From: Photobacterium kishitanii
GTDB lineage: Bacteria > Pseudomonadota > Gammaproteobacteria > Enterobacterales > Vibrionaceae
Assembly (NCBI RefSeq): GCF_003026355.1
Contig: NZ_PYON01000003.1
Coordinates: forward strand, 62,001-126,000
Direction of reading: 5' to 3'
DNA length: 64,000 nucleotides
Each line of letters begins with the position of its first letter. Position 1 is the stretch's first letter. The translations under genes and the position numbers were made by a program. The notes beneath the pieces are model-generated. The model was not told the DNA's origin, made no database searches, and saw only the letters and a list, made by a program, of their open reading frames with translations. This document shows, piece after piece, positions 19,164 to 29,283 of this stretch.

Positions 19164-19179
19164 TGTGATATTGATCCAT
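19164..19179. promoter_or_regulatory. Possible CRP site 2 upstream of ompK
   Basis: TGTGATATTGATCCAT has a perfect left half site and a poor right half. It starts 42 bases from site 1, four DNA turns, which is compatible with tandem CRP binding flanking a CytR site. Confidence 0.35.
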
Positions 19180-19254
19180 TGAGTAATGATAAAAGTGAAC
19201 TTTAAATGTGCTTAATTGACTAACGGGCTTTAATTTTTGGAGGGCGATGTTAGA

Positions 19255-19295
19255 GAATAATGAAAGAGGAAGTTAGCTATGATGGCTAACTTCCT
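19255..19295 (-). terminator. Terminator after ampG
   Basis: An 11-bp perfect stem (19267-19277 with 19285-19295, loop TATGATG); on the minus strand it is followed by CTCTTTCATT, moderately T-rich. Confidence 0.65.
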
Positions 19296-19322
19296 TTGGC
19301 GTGATTATTTTATAACAGGTTT

Positions 19323-20711
19323 TTAAGGCTGGTGGGTCGGTGTAGCGACAATATTAAGCGCTGAGTTATTGGCTAATATACGAATTAATATCAGCACTGG
19401 AATGCCCATTAATGCTGTGGTTAAGAAAAATACGTTATAGCCAAAGTGATCGATATAGACACCGGAGAAACCAGCAATAAATTTAGGGAATAACACCATT
19501 ATCGAGCTAAATAGCGCATATTGGGTGGCAGAAAATGCGACATTGGTCAGGCTCGACATAAAAGTAATAAATGCTGCGGTTGCAATACCTGCCCCGAGGT
19601 TATCTGCTGAAATAACCACAGTTAACATTTCAATATTATTGCCGACGTAACTAAACACAATAAATAACAGGTTAGTGATCGCAGATAACAGTGCGCCTAG
19701 TGCCAGTATTTTGAGGGTGCCAAATTTACTGACTAAAATCCCCCCCAGTCCAGCACCTGCAATGGTCATTATGACCCCGAAAATTTTTGATACTGAAGCG
19801 ACTTCATTTTTAGTAAAGCCCATATCAACATAGAACACATTTGCCATTACTCCCATTACAATATCTGAAATACGGTAACAGCTGATTAGAAGTAATATCA
19901 GTAGCGCATTTTTGCCGTAACGCTGAAAGAAATCTCGAAATGGCATAATAACTGCGGTATAGAACCACGCGCTCAAATTAGCATGGTGCTTATTGTAGCC
20001 TTTATTAAGCAGTAACTGTTTGTAATCCGCTTCTATAGAATCGATGGCACGATTATCAATTGTCGGTTCTTTGACAATCAAGGTCGTAATAACGCCAATC
20101 AACATCATGGCAGCCATCATAAAGTAAGCGCTTTTCCAGCCACTTGGATCATAACCTGTGTCCGAGCCAAACCATGCAGCAAACGCTAATGCTCCGGCTC
20201 CTGCCATGATCATAGCTAATCGATAACCTGCTAAATAGGTTGCAGATAATGCTGCTTGCATTCTTTCGGTTGCGAGTTCAATACGAAAAGCATCAATAAC
20301 GATATCTTGAGTTGCAGAGGCAAAAGCGACCATGATGGCAAAAATAGCAAATTGAAGCAGGTCGGTTTGAGGATTACTTAACGCCATACCGCACAATGAC
20401 AAAATAATCACAATTTGTGAAAATAGCATCCAGCCACGACGACGGCCAAATAGGCGTGAGAAAATAGGTAATGGAAAACGATCTACAAGTGGTGACCATG
20501 CCCATTTAAAACCATACGCTAAAGCTACCCAGCTAAAAAAACCAATACTGGTTTTACTTACATCAGCCTCTCGCAGCCAAAAAGACAGGGTACCAAACAC
20601 TAATAAGATTGGTAAGCCTGATGAAAATCCGAGAGCTAACATGATTAAGGCTTTAGGGTTAGCATAAACTCGCCAACCTTGGGTATTTTGTTGAGGTGTC
20701 GCTTTATCCAT
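19323..20711 (-). CDS. ampG: Muropeptide permease AmpG
   Basis: Inner-membrane MFS transporter that imports GlcNAc-anhydroMurNAc peptides for cell-wall recycling; in bacteria with AmpR it also feeds beta-lactamase induction. The 462-residue product has about 12-14 hydrophobic segments. Recognisable blocks are ALGFSSGLPILLVFGTLSFW near residue 24, KWAWSPLVDRFPLP near 60, LFGRRRGWM near 78, and SATQDIVIDAFRIEL near 132, typical of AmpG. The start ATG at 20711 has AGAGGAAG six bases upstream; the frame opens nine codons earlier. It stands alone here. Confidence 0.92.
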   Translation of the reverse strand: MDKATPQQNTQGWRVYANPKALIMLALGFSSGLPILLVFGTLSFWLREADVSKTSIGFFSWVALAYGFKWAWSPLVDRFPLPIFSRLFGRRRGWMLFSQIVIILSLCGMALSNPQTDLLQFAIFAIMVAFASATQDIVIDAFRIELATERMQAALSATYLAGYRLAMIMAGAGALAFAAWFGSDTGYDPSGWKSAYFMMAAMMLIGVITTLIVKEPTIDNRAIDSIEADYKQLLLNKGYNKHHANLSAWFYTAVIMPFRDFFQRYGKNALLILLLISCYRISDIVMGVMANVFYVDMGFTKNEVASVSKIFGVIMTIAGAGLGGILVSKFGTLKILALGALLSAITNLLFIVFSYVGNNIEMLTVVISADNLGAGIATAAFITFMSSLTNVAFSATQYALFSSIMVLFPKFIAGFSGVYIDHFGYNVFFLTTALMGIPVLILIRILANNSALNIVATPTHQP

Positions 20712-20890
20712 ATCTTCCTCTGGCAACCAACGTAACAATACTCGTCGTTAGCATACTGAATATTTGAGATTTTTGTTGTAAAACTAAAGCTTAGCAGCTA
20801 TCAAAAATATGCGCATTGACTTGATGATTATCAGACAAATATTTTACTATTTAATTCTATTTAATCGCAGATTTATATAAATAAGTAATA

Positions 20891-21259
20891 CTAAGGGCGA
20901 TTTATTGCAGTAACTTCAGGGGATGGACCAATATTGAGTAAATAGCAGCTGAGGGTTGCTACTTTGTGCTGAATAAAGCGATCTCCGATTAACTGGTAAT
21001 CACTTATACCATTTAATGTCTGTACTAAAGACCAATAGCTTGCTTCATATTGATTTGCAGGTTGTGGGTTGTCATGGGGTAGCGTCCACCATTGTGCTAA
21101 TTGATGGTTAAATAAGTTTTGTAGTTGAATATAACTAATATCACCATGGCTGGCAGCTATCGCATTGAGTGCTAAAACGGGAGCGTTATCGACAACAAAT
21201 TGTTGCAAACACCGTTCTTGTTCTGGCATTTCAGGACGATTATAAGCAAGTGTCAACAT
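20891..21259 (-). CDS. Conserved-looking protein of unknown function downstream of ppiA
   Basis: A 122-residue soluble protein without signal peptide, membrane helix or motif that I recognise. It begins MLTLAYNRPEMPEQERCL and is rich in Q, L and N. The ATG at 21259 is preceded by AGGTGA five bases upstream. A GTG at 21268 is also in frame but has no such site. The ribosome binding site lies inside a strong hairpin (21262-21300) that begins seven bases after the ppiA stop, so its translation may be controlled by RNA folding. It is the last gene of the yajG-like/ppiA string. No terminator was seen downstream. Confidence 0.7.
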   Translation of the reverse strand: MLTLAYNRPEMPEQERCLQQFVVDNAPVLALNAIAASHGDISYIQLQNLFNHQLAQWWTLPHDNPQPANQYEASYWSLVQTLNGISDYQLIGDRFIQHKVATLSCYLLNIGPSPEVTAINRP

Positions 21260-21261
21260 AG

Positions 21262-21300
21262 ACGTCACCTGTTACGTGAGTGACTACGTACAGGTGACGT
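21262..21300. repeat. Long inverted repeat that covers the ribosome binding site of the 20891-21259 gene
   Basis: On the minus strand the arms ACGTCACCTGTACGT and ACGTAACAGGTGACGT pair as 11 bp, a one-base bulge and 4 bp around an 8-base loop. The second arm contains the AGGTGA ribosome binding site and ends two bases before the ATG. There is no T run, so it is not a standard terminator. Confidence 0.8.
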
Positions 21301-21307
21301 AATCACA

Positions 21308-21859
21308 TTATTTAATGACTTTCATCGCTTCAATAATAATCGGTTGCGTTGGTATATTTTGCATACCTGTACGTAGATCTGTTGTTGTTTCTATGGTTGC
21401 CATTTTTTCAACTACAGGAAAGCCTTTTATTACCTTACCAAATACAGCATAGCCTGTTCGGTTACCTTGGGTATTTAAGAAATCATTATTTGCGAGGTTA
21501 ATATAAAACTGACGCGTAGCCGAGTTTGGATTCTGAGTGCGTGCCATTGCAATTGTTGCGATATTATTGGCTAAGCCGTTGTCTGCTTCATTTTTGATTG
21601 GTGGGTAGCTAGGGCGCTGTTTTAATGCTTTATCAAACCCACCACCTTGTGCCATAAAGCCTGGAATAACGCGATGGAAAATAGTACCTACATAGCTACC
21701 ATCATCGACGTAACGTAGAAAGTTTTTAGTGGTAATAGGTGCTTTAGCTTCATTCAGTTCAACGGTAAAGTTACCTAAATTGGTTGTAACCAACACTTTT
21801 GTGGCTGCGCTAACAGGTAACGCAACTAGCAAGCATAGTGCTAATAAAAAACGCGACAT
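21308..21859 (-). CDS. ppiA: Periplasmic peptidyl-prolyl cis-trans isomerase, cyclophilin type (PpiA)
   Basis: Cyclophilin that isomerises proline peptide bonds in the periplasm. The 183-residue precursor has an 18-residue signal peptide ending VSAA before TKVLVTTNLGN. The cyclophilin core is clear: FLRYVDDGSYVGTIFHRVIPGFMAQGGG at about residues 48-75 holds the catalytic arginine, and NSATRQFYINLANNDFLN follows near 112. It resembles E. coli PpiA; the cytosolic paralogue PpiB lacks a signal peptide. Its ATG follows the stop of the yajG-like gene with no intervening base. Confidence 0.92.
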   Translation of the reverse strand: MSRFLLALCLLVALPVSAATKVLVTTNLGNFTVELNEAKAPITTKNFLRYVDDGSYVGTIFHRVIPGFMAQGGGFDKALKQRPSYPPIKNEADNGLANNIATIAMARTQNPNSATRQFYINLANNDFLNTQGNRTGYAVFGKVIKGFPVVEKMATIETTTDLRTGMQNIPTQPIIIEAMKVIK

Positions 21860-22435
21860 TTATACATTCTCCGTAAGGTATTTATTTAGTTCGCTATCGC
21901 TAGCGATTTCGTTGAGGACTGAATTCATGAGTTTATTCATGCTTGTTGCAATATCTTTATCTGATGCCTTTAGTGCATCTTCACGGCTTGAACGGCCTGA
22001 GTAACGCTTAATAAATTGTCCATCAGGAGTATTTACTGTTAATTGCAACTGTAACTCACTGTGCATGTTATATTTTACTAGCCCTTGTTTGACGGTGACT
22101 AAGGCTTTTTCAACAGTAACCATCATGGTTGATGTAGCACTATCCGTAATGCTAAATCCTTGGCCGCTAAGTTGTTGCGCTAACGCTTGGCGTAATGTGG
22201 TGGAAACGGGTTGTTGGGGTTGAATAACTTGCACATTTTCAGTACCGCTATCAATTGCCGCAATATAACTATTCGGTGCCTTATCAACACTGGTAAGGTT
22301 GAGGGCTTTATGATTTGCCCATGGCTGTGAGGTAAATACAGCGGTAGGCGTTAATGTAATCGGTGGTGTGGGTTGTGTTGCAGCACACGCACTTAATACT
22401 AATGTTGATGCTAGCAGAACGTATTTTTTTATCAT
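21860..22435 (-). CDS. YajG-like outer-membrane lipoprotein
   Basis: A 191-residue lipoprotein with signal sequence and lipobox LSAC (cysteine at residue 17, followed by AATQP). The body resembles the YajG family: VQVIQPQQPVSTTLRQALAQQL near residue 69, a beta-rich centre and the segment RYSGRSSREDALKASDKDI near 144. Function is unknown. In E. coli yajG precedes ampG and bolA. Here ampG lies about 1.1 kb further along the same strand and bolA is nearby divergently, so the old neighbourhood is partly kept. Its stop codon abuts the ppiA start. Confidence 0.82.
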   Translation of the reverse strand: MIKKYVLLASTLVLSACAATQPTPPITLTPTAVFTSQPWANHKALNLTSVDKAPNSYIAAIDSGTENVQVIQPQQPVSTTLRQALAQQLSGQGFSITDSATSTMMVTVEKALVTVKQGLVKYNMHSELQLQLTVNTPDGQFIKRYSGRSSREDALKASDKDIATSMNKLMNSVLNEIASDSELNKYLTENV

Positions 22436-22473
22436 AAAGCATTCCCTTTGCTTATTCGTGGAAGTAAGTAACT

Positions 22474-22505
22474 ATTGTCGTTTAAATGTCTATTTAGACG
22501 ACAAT
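22474..22505. repeat. Inverted repeat between rlmG and the yajG-like gene
   Basis: 14-bp arms with one G-U pair and loop GTCT, 11 bases past the rlmG stop. No T run follows on the minus strand, so it may act as a weak terminator or an mRNA 3'-end protector. Confidence 0.55.
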
Positions 22506-22515
22506 AAGGTTTAGT

Positions 22516-23640
22516 CTATTTTGTTGCGCGTAAGACAACAAATTTATCATTATGGCCAATGGTGTCGACTTTAGTGAAAATACGATTTAATTTTTCATGG
22601 TATTTTAACTGACGATTACCAATGATGATCAACTCGCCATGTGGACGTAATACCCGTTGTGCATCACAGAACATTTGCCAAGCAATGTGATCGGTAATGG
22701 TATTGTTTTGATGAAACGGTGGGTTACATAACACCAGATCAGCACTTTGATTGTTAAAGTTATCTAAGCAGTTAGCGACCATAACGTCGAATTTTTCTGT
22801 GCTCGCCAGGTTTAATTGTGCATTTTCTTGGCAAGATGCTGCCGCCATAAAACTTTCATCAACACAGGTAATATTAGCGTGTGGGTTTAAACGTGCCGCT
22901 TTAATGCCAATAACACCATTACCACAGCCAAGATCAATAATATCTTTGTATTGAGGCTTTGATTGAATGAAATCTAACAAAAAACGGCCGCCAATATCTA
23001 AGCTATCACTTGAGAATACATTGGCATAGTTAGTGATGGTTAGATCATGTTCTGGTACTGTCCAGCTTGTTGGCTGTGGCATTGGAGCTGCTAACGACTT
23101 ATTGACAGTAGTGAAAATTAGTCGTGCTTTTTTGACCGCGAGTGACGTTTTAGTTTCACCTAAATATTTTTCAAACAGTTTTAATGTTGATGAATGAATT
23201 TCTTTTACTTTACCTGCGGTGATCACCACACAATCTTGTGGTAATAGATGACACAGTTGTTGTAACTGCCAACTAAGTAGCCGATTATTTTTAGGTTGTT
23301 TAATTAAGACTAATTGTGGATTAATTGGTAACTCAGCTAAACAATCGATAATCGCAATTGTCGGTAAATTGTTTTCGTTGAGGTTATTAGTAATGGCTTG
23401 TTGAGTAATAAATGAATCAGTTACGGTAGTGACTTGGGCTTGATTTGCAAACCAACAACTTAATGCACCGAAATTATCATTGATGATCAGTACAGGACGT
23501 TGAGGATCAAGTTCCATCGCGTGGCAATAATTGATCAAATATTCATCTGCGGCATCCCATGCTTGCAGGGTTTCATTTTTGCGTACTGGAAAACGGGTTA
23601 GCGTTAAAGTACGTTGGTGCAAGGTTAGCTCTGGTTTCAT
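22516..23640 (-). CDS. rlmG: 23S rRNA m2G1835 methyltransferase (RlmG)
   Basis: SAM-dependent enzyme that methylates G1835 of 23S rRNA. The 374-residue product is a duplicated methyltransferase fold like RsmC. The N-terminal half has NDNFGALSCWF near residue 74. The C-terminal half holds the SAM motif DIIDLGCGNGVIGI near 228 and the catalytic NPPF (VLCNPPFHQNN) near 298. The frame opens 27 codons earlier, but MKPELTLHQ at 23640 gives the usual length of about 375. It is divergent from bolA. Confidence 0.92.
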   Translation of the reverse strand: MKPELTLHQRTLTLTRFPVRKNETLQAWDAADEYLINYCHAMELDPQRPVLIINDNFGALSCWFANQAQVTTVTDSFITQQAITNNLNENNLPTIAIIDCLAELPINPQLVLIKQPKNNRLLSWQLQQLCHLLPQDCVVITAGKVKEIHSSTLKLFEKYLGETKTSLAVKKARLIFTTVNKSLAAPMPQPTSWTVPEHDLTITNYANVFSSDSLDIGGRFLLDFIQSKPQYKDIIDLGCGNGVIGIKAARLNPHANITCVDESFMAAASCQENAQLNLASTEKFDVMVANCLDNFNNQSADLVLCNPPFHQNNTITDHIAWQMFCDAQRVLRPHGELIIIGNRQLKYHEKLNRIFTKVDTIGHNDKFVVLRATK

Positions 23641-23788
23641 TAATAATAACTTTCGAGTATGTTGACGAAATAGTAGAGCATTTTCGCAGAACAGTGAAAG
23701 GCTTGAAAGGAAATCTATCAAGTTAACGCCATAATAATGCGCGATTGTTGTCGTTTATGGTAAAAATCGCTTTTAAACTGAGGATATT

Positions 23789-24103
23789 ATGATTCAGCCC
23801 CAAATCGAAGCAAAGTTAAAGCACAGTTTTGATCCTGTGCATGTTGACGTAATCAATGAAAGTTATATGCACAATGTGCCTGATGGTTCTGAAAGTCATT
23901 TCAAAGTCGTCGTGGTCAGTGCTCAGTTTGAAGGTCAACGGCTTATCACCCGTCATCGAGCGGTAAATCAGTGTTTAGCTGATGAATTAGCAAACCATAT
24001 TCATGCACTTGCGATTCATACTTATACTGAATCAGAATGGCAGCAACAACTGAATGCGCCAGCATCACCCCAATGTCATGGTGGCTCAACACTTGATAAG
24101 TGA
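23789..24103 (+). CDS. bolA: BolA-family protein
   Basis: A small alpha/beta protein that works with monothiol glutaredoxins in iron-sulfur trafficking and affects cell morphology under stress. The 104-residue product matches Bol[24 protein letters not shown] (first part, residues 6 onward), [16 protein letters not shown] near 34 and the motif [17 protein letters not shown] near 52, with the conserved histidine in HAL(A)IHTYTESEW near 72. AGGATATT precedes the ATG. A terminator follows at 24124. Confidence 0.95.
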   Translation: MIQPQIEAKLKHSFDPVHVDVINESYMHNVPDGSESHFKVVVVSAQFEGQRLITRHRAVNQCLADELANHIHALAIHTYTESEWQQQLNAPASPQCHGGSTLDK

Positions 24104-24123
24104 TAGAGCTATCAATTTTACTA

Positions 24124-24150
24124 AAGTCGTTAACTAAACGGCTTTTTTTA
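24124..24150 (+). terminator. Terminator after bolA
   Basis: An 8-bp stem (24124-24131 with 24137-24144, one G-U pair) followed by seven T residues. Confidence 0.78.
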
Positions 24151-24661
24151 TGCCATTTTGAATGACTTACAGTAATGACTGTGGTTGATTAATATTATTG
24201 ATAAAATGTTAAAGATCTCTTAAAAATAATACTGATTATCTCATGGTTGATAATAAATTTGTGTTTATGTTGATATCATGTGTTGTTGAGTGGTGGTTTT
24301 TACAGCATTGTTAAATAATTAATAAATTTAAAAAATTCATATTTATGTAAAAATATCCTGTAAATGTGCAGTTGATCATGTTTATTAGTCAATAAAGCTA
24401 TTGCGTCCTATTTGTTGCTTGGTTTTCACACGGAATCGCGTGGATTACCATAGAAAAAACGAGTTAATTAGTGGTAGAATCGCGGGCTGAAAAATTACTC
24501 GTTTATTAGGTTTGTAGCGAGATAGTTAACTGGATGTTGCGATGCGGAGTCGTTCTGTGGTTGTTGTCACTGCCTGTTTATCGATATCAGGCCAAGGAAC
24601 GCAGTATCTTAATTACGCAATATGAAAATTCTTTTTTCCCTTTAATGTAGTGCAAGTGCGT
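24151..24661 (+). other. nqr operon upstream region
   Basis: 511 AT-rich bases. A TAGAAT with an extended-10 TG at 24472-24480 may be the nqr promoter, giving a leader of about 175 bases; no matching -35 is visible. I found no riboswitch or gene in the rest. Confidence 0.4.
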
Positions 24662-26002
24662 ATGATTACAATAAAAAAGGGTTTGGACATCCCAATCTCA
24701 GGGACTCCAGCCCAGGCGATACATGATGGCAATGCCATTTCTAAAGTCGCCTTGCTTGGCGAAGAATATGTTGGTATGCGTCCTACAATGCATACTCGCG
24801 TAGGGGATGTAGTGAAAAAAGGTCAGGTTCTTTTTGAAGATAAAAAGAACCCGGGTGTTAAATTCACTGCTCCAGCTAGCGGCAAGGTAGTTGAAGTTAA
24901 TCGTGGTGCTAAGCGCGTTCTACAATCAGTAGTTATTGATGTAGAAGGTAATGAGCAAATTACGTTTAACAAATATGATGCAGCTCAATTAGCACAACTA
25001 GATCGTGCAGTTGTCGTTGATCAATTAGTTGAATCTGGTATGTGGACAGCGCTTCGTACGCGCCCGTTCAGTAAAGTACCTGCTGTTGGTTCAGAATCGA
25101 AAGCGATTTTTGTTACTGCGATGGATACTAATCCGTTAGCGGCTAACCCAGAAATAATCATCAATGAGCAAAATGATGCGTTCATTGCTGGTTTGACTGT
25201 GCTTTCACGTTTGACCAGTGGCAAAGTTTACGTATGTAAATCAGGTGCAAGCTTACCTCGTTCGGCTGAAGCTAACGTTGAAGAGCATGTATTTAACGGT
25301 CCACACCCAGCAGGTTTAGCCGGTACACATATTCATATGTTGTTCGGTGCTGATGCCAAGAATATTGCATGGAACATTAATTACCAAGATGTGATTGCAT
25401 TTGGTAAGTTGTTCCTGACTGGTGAAATTTTCACTGATCGTGTAGTAGCACTTGCAGGTCCTGTTGTGACTAACCCACGTTTGGTACGTACACAAATCGG
25501 TGCTTCTATTTCTGAGTTAACTGATTCAGAAATGATGCCTGGTCAATTGCGTGTGCTATCAGGTTCAGTACTTAACGGTGTTAAAGCTGAAGGTGTTCAT
25601 GGATACCTTGGTCGTTATCACTTACAAGTTTCTGCACTACGTGAAGGCTACGAAAAAGAATTCTTAGGCTGGATTGTTCCTGGTAAAAACAAGTTTTCTG
25701 TTACTCGCGCCTTTATGAGCCAGTTCTTCCCAGGTCAGTTGTTCAATATGACAACTACGACTAACGGTAGTGAGCGTTCTATGGTGCCAATCGGTAATTA
25801 CGAAAAAGTAATGCCGCTTGATATTGAACCAACATTATTACTGCGCGATATCTGTGCCGGTGATATTGACAGTGCACAACAGTTGGGCTTACTAGAACTA
25901 GATGAAGAAGATCTAGCACTATGTACGTTCGTATGTCCTGGTAAATATGAGTTTGGTCCAATGATGCGTGAGTGTCTGGACAAAATTGAGAAGGAAGGGT
26001 AA
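24662..26002 (+). CDS. nqrA: Na+-translocating NADH:quinone reductase subunit A (NqrA)
   Basis: Peripheral cytoplasmic subunit of the six-subunit sodium pump that oxidises NADH and reduces ubiquinone; NqrA contributes to quinone binding. Length 446. It begins [16 protein letters not shown], as in Vibrio, with [12 protein letters not shown] near residue 77, a quinone-region stretch [14 protein letters not shown] near 215 and the C-terminal [21 protein letters not shown]. The frame extends four codons upstream, but the ATG at 24662 is conserved. No strong ribosome binding site is visible. nqrB follows after three bases. Confidence 0.98.
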   Translation: MITIKKGLDIPISGTPAQAIHDGNAISKVALLGEEYVGMRPTMHTRVGDVVKKGQVLFEDKKNPGVKFTAPASGKVVEVNRGAKRVLQSVVIDVEGNEQITFNKYDAAQLAQLDRAVVVDQLVESGMWTALRTRPFSKVPAVGSESKAIFVTAMDTNPLAANPEIIINEQNDAFIAGLTVLSRLTSGKVYVCKSGASLPRSAEANVEEHVFNGPHPAGLAGTHIHMLFGADAKNIAWNINYQDVIAFGKLFLTGEIFTDRVVALAGPVVTNPRLVRTQIGASISELTDSEMMPGQLRVLSGSVLNGVKAEGVHGYLGRYHLQVSALREGYEKEFLGWIVPGKNKFSVTRAFMSQFFPGQLFNMTTTTNGSERSMVPIGNYEKVMPLDIEPTLLLRDICAGDIDSAQQLGLLELDEEDLALCTFVCPGKYEFGPMMRECLDKIEKEG

Positions 26003-26005
26003 TTC

Positions 26006-27250
26006 ATGGGTTTCAAGAATTTCCTCGAAGGTATCGAGCACCACTTTGAACCAGGTGGTAAGCATGAGCGTTGGTTTGCGTTGTATGAAGCGTTTGCCAC
26101 TCTTATGTATACACCGGGACAAGTGACGCGTTCATCTGCGCACGTGCGTGACAGTATCGATCTAAAACGTATCATGATCATGGTATGGTTTGCGGTATTC
26201 CCAGCGATGTTCTGGGGTATGTATAACGTGGGTGATCAAGCGATTGCTGGTCTTAACCACCTATACACTGCAGATAAACTAACAGCAGTTATTGCTGCTG
26301 ACTGGCATTACTGGTTTACCCAAATGCTTGGCGGTACGCTATCAGCGTCTGCTGGTTGGGGTAGCAAGATGCTACTTGGTGCAACTTACTTCTTACCTAT
26401 CTACGCAGTAGTTTTTGCGGTTGGTGGTTTCTGGGAAGTGTTGTTCTGTATGGTACGTAAGCACGAAGTTAACGAAGGTTTCTTTGTAACGTCGATCTTA
26501 TTTGCTTTGATCGTTCCGCCAACACTACCACTTTGGCAAGCAGCTTTAGGTATTACCTTTGGTGTTGTTGTCGCAAAAGAAATTTTTGGTGGTACAGGTC
26601 GTAACTTCCTTAACCCAGCACTTGCTGGTCGTGCTTTCCTATTCTTCGCATACCCAGGTCAGATTTCTGGTGACCTAGTATGGAATGCGGCGGATGGTTT
26701 TTCTGGCGCGACACCGCTAAGTCAGTGGTCTCAAGGTGGTCAAGCAGACGTAGTTAACACTATTACTGGTCAATCAATCACTTGGATGGACGCTTTTGTT
26801 GGTCATCTTCCAGGTTCAATTGGTGAAGTATCAACACTTGCTATCCTTATCGGTGGTGCATTTATTGTTATTATGGGCATTGCTTCATGGCGTATTATCG
26901 CCGGTACAATGATCGGTATGATCGTTGCTGCAACGCTATTTAACATTATCGGTTCAGATACTAACCCAATGTTCAACATGCCTTGGCAGTGGCACCTAGT
27001 TCTTGGTGGCTTTGCGTTTGGTATGATGTTTATGGCGACAGATCCAGTGTCAGCTGCGTTCACCAATAAAGCAAAATGGTGGTACGGCGCATTGATCGGT
27101 GCAATGGCTGTAATGGTACGTGTAGTTAACCCTGCATATCCAGAAGGTATGATGCTAGCGATTCTATTTGCTAACCTATTTGCACCTCTATTTGACAACC
27201 TAGTTGTTCAAGGCAACATCAAACGGAGACTGGCTCGTCATGGCAAGTAA
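26006..27250 (+). CDS. nqrB: Na+-NQR subunit B (NqrB)
   Basis: Integral membrane subunit that carries a covalent FMN and, with riboflavin, forms part of the electron and Na+ path. The 414-residue protein has about ten hydrophobic segments. T236 in [10 protein letters not shown] is the expected phosphoester-linked FMN site, with the same number as in V. cholerae. The N-terminus [15 protein letters not shown] is family-typical. AAGGAAGGG lies ahead of the ATG. nqrC begins inside the last codons of this gene (11-base overlap). Confidence 0.98.
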   Translation: MGFKNFLEGIEHHFEPGGKHERWFALYEAFATLMYTPGQVTRSSAHVRDSIDLKRIMIMVWFAVFPAMFWGMYNVGDQAIAGLNHLYTADKLTAVIAADWHYWFTQMLGGTLSASAGWGSKMLLGATYFLPIYAVVFAVGGFWEVLFCMVRKHEVNEGFFVTSILFALIVPPTLPLWQAALGITFGVVVAKEIFGGTGRNFLNPALAGRAFLFFAYPGQISGDLVWNAADGFSGATPLSQWSQGGQADVVNTITGQSITWMDAFVGHLPGSIGEVSTLAILIGGAFIVIMGIASWRIIAGTMIGMIVAATLFNIIGSDTNPMFNMPWQWHLVLGGFAFGMMFMATDPVSAAFTNKAKWWYGALIGAMAVMVRVVNPAYPEGMMLAILFANLFAPLFDNLVVQGNIKRRLARHGK

Positions 27251-28031
27251 TAAGGATAGCTTCTCAAGAACGCTGATTTTTGTTGTAGTATTGAGCCTAG
27301 TGTGTTCAATCATCGTATCTACAGCAGCAGTTGTTCTACGTCCAAAACAGCAAGAAAATGCGGTACTTGACGTACAGCGTAATATTCTTGCTGTTGCGGG
27401 TCTGCTAAACAAAGACACTAACATCAAACAAACGTATAACCAGTTTATCGAGCCTAAGCTTGTAAACATTGATACTGGTAATTATGTTGCTGAAGTTGAT
27501 GGCGAAAATGCAGCTAAATACAATCAACGTGAAGCAGCGAAGAATGATAAAGAATCTATCAAACTTCCAGCAAACGAAGATTTAGCAAAGATCATTCGTC
27601 GTGCAAACGTAGCGACTGTTTATCTTGTTAAAGATGCAGCTGGCACGCTAACTAAGGTGATCCTACCTATTCACGGTAATGGTTTATGGTCAATGATGTA
27701 TGCATTCGTTGCTGTTGCAACTGATGGTAATACTATTGATGGCATCACTTACTATGATCAGGCGGAAACTCCTGGACTGGGTGGTGAGGTTGAAAACCCA
27801 ACATGGCGTGAGCAGTTTGTTGGTAAGAAGTTGTACGATATGAACTTCAAACCTGCAATTAAAATCCTTAAGGGTGGTGCACCTGTAGGTACTGATCACC
27901 AAGTTGATGGTCTTTCTGGTGCAACGCTAACAAGTAACGGCGTACAGCATACCTTCGATTTCTGGTTCGGTGCACAGGGCTTTGGTCCTTACCTTGCTAA
28001 GTTACGTGCAGGAGATCTGAATAATGGCTGA
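27240..28031 (+). CDS. nqrC: Na+-NQR subunit C (NqrC)
   Basis: Membrane-anchored subunit with the second covalent FMN, attached by ApbE. The 263-residue protein has an N-terminal membrane helix (about residues 13-35) and the FMN site T229 in [10 protein letters not shown]. The FMN-domain motif [19 protein letters not shown] begins near 174. The start overlaps nqrB by 11 bases, with GGAGA upstream; an earlier in-frame start at 27204 would lie deeper inside nqrB and lacks support. The stop overlaps nqrD by eight bases. Confidence 0.97.
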   Translation: MASNKDSFSRTLIFVVVLSLVCSIIVSTAAVVLRPKQQENAVLDVQRNILAVAGLLNKDTNIKQTYNQFIEPKLVNIDTGNYVAEVDGENAAKYNQREAAKNDKESIKLPANEDLAKIIRRANVATVYLVKDAAGTLTKVILPIHGNGLWSMMYAFVAVATDGNTIDGITYYDQAETPGLGGEVENPTWREQFVGKKLYDMNFKPAIKILKGGAPVGTDHQVDGLSGATLTSNGVQHTFDFWFGAQGFGPYLAKLRAGDLNNG

Positions 28032-28656
28032 TACTAAAGAAATGAAAAAGATCCTGTTTGGACCTTTTATCAGCAATAACCCAATTGCATTACAAATTCT
28101 TGGTGTTTGTTCAGCGTTAGCGGTAACTACTAAGTTAGAAACTGCGTTTGTAATGACAATTGCAGTAACATTGGTAACTGCATTTTCGAACTTTTTTGTA
28201 TCATTAGTTCGTAATCAAATTCCAAACAGTGTGCGTATTATTGCGCAAATGGCGATTATCGCATCATTGGTAATCGTGGTTGACGAAGTATTACGTGCTT
28301 ACCTTTACGATGTATCAAAGCAACTATCTGTATTCGTTGGTTTGATCATTACTAACTGTATCGTAATGGGTCGTGCGGAAGCATACGCAATGAAATCAGC
28401 ACCAGTACCAGCATTTCTTGATGGTATCGGTAACGGTTTAGGTTACGGTTTTGTGCTAATTACTGTTGCTTTCTTCCGTGAGCTTTTAGGCTCAGGTAAG
28501 TTATTTGGTATGCAGGTATTACCACTGGCTTCTGATGGCGGTTGGTACCACCCGAACGGTCTGATGCTGTTGGCTCCTTCTGCGTTCTTCCTAATTGGTT
28601 TCATGATCTGGATTATTCGTACTTTCCGTCCAGAACAAATAGAAGCGAAGGAGTAA
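28024..28656 (+). CDS. nqrD: Na+-NQR subunit D (NqrD)
   Basis: Six-helix membrane subunit; with NqrE it holds an iron centre in the membrane. The 210-residue protein has cysteines at C29 (ILGVCSALA) and C112 ([13 protein letters not shown]), the positions assigned as iron ligands in V. cholerae. NqrD and NqrE are inverted-topology homologues, also related to RnfA/RnfE. GGAGAT lies eight bases before the ATG. nqrE follows after seven bases. Confidence 0.97.
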   Translation: MADTKEMKKILFGPFISNNPIALQILGVCSALAVTTKLETAFVMTIAVTLVTAFSNFFVSLVRNQIPNSVRIIAQMAIIASLVIVVDEVLRAYLYDVSKQLSVFVGLIITNCIVMGRAEAYAMKSAPVPAFLDGIGNGLGYGFVLITVAFFRELLGSGKLFGMQVLPLASDGGWYHPNGLMLLAPSAFFLIGFMIWIIRTFRPEQIEAKE

Positions 28657-28663
28657 TAGGAAT

Positions 28664-29260
28664 ATGGAACATTATATTAGCCTATTGATTCGCTCGATTT
28701 TTATCGAGAATATGGCGTTATCTTTCTTCTTGGGTATGTGTACTTTCCTAGCTGTATCTAAGAAAGTTAAGACCTCTTTTGGTCTAGGTGTTGCGGTAAT
28801 CGTAGTACTTACATTATCTGTACCGTTAAACAATCTTGTGTACAACTACGTACTTAAAGATGGTGCGATTTTCCCAGGTGTTGACCTTACCTTCTTGAAC
28901 TTCATTACGTTCATTGGTGTTATCGCGGCATTGGTTCAGATCCTTGAAATGGTTCTTGACCGTTTTTTCCCGCCGCTATACAACGCGCTAGGTATTTTCT
29001 TACCGTTGATCACAGTTAACTGTGCGATCTTCGGTGGTGTATCTTTCATGGTGCAACGTGATTACAACTTCACAGAATCAATCGTCTACGGCTTCGGCTC
29101 TGGTGTTGGTTGGATGTTGGCAATTGTTGCGCTTGCGGGTATCCGTGAGAAGATGAAATACTCAGATGTACCTGCGGGTCTTCGTGGTTTAGGTATTACC
29201 TTCATCACTGTTGGTCTTATGGCGTTAGGCTTTATGTCTTTCTCTGGCGTACAGCTGTAA
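28664..29260 (+). CDS. nqrE: Na+-NQR subunit E (NqrE)
   Basis: Six-helix membrane partner of NqrD. The 198-residue protein carries C26 ([11 protein letters not shown]) and C120 ([13 protein letters not shown]), the remaining ligands of the NqrD/E iron centre. Its start [20 protein letters not shown] is family-typical. An NqrM protein encoded 2.4 kb downstream is the known factor for installing this iron. nqrF follows after 23 bases. Confidence 0.97.
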   Translation: MEHYISLLIRSIFIENMALSFFLGMCTFLAVSKKVKTSFGLGVAVIVVLTLSVPLNNLVYNYVLKDGAIFPGVDLTFLNFITFIGVIAALVQILEMVLDRFFPPLYNALGIFLPLITVNCAIFGGVSFMVQRDYNFTESIVYGFGSGVGWMLAIVALAGIREKMKYSDVPAGLRGLGITFITVGLMALGFMSFSGVQL

Positions 29261-29283
29261 TCAGGATAAGGAAGGAATAGTCA

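Larger units (their letters stand above)
19001..19254 (-). other. ompK upstream region
   Basis: 254 bases between the ompK start and the ampG terminator. It contains two TGTGAT half-palindromes listed separately. No RNA gene was recognised. Confidence 0.5.
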
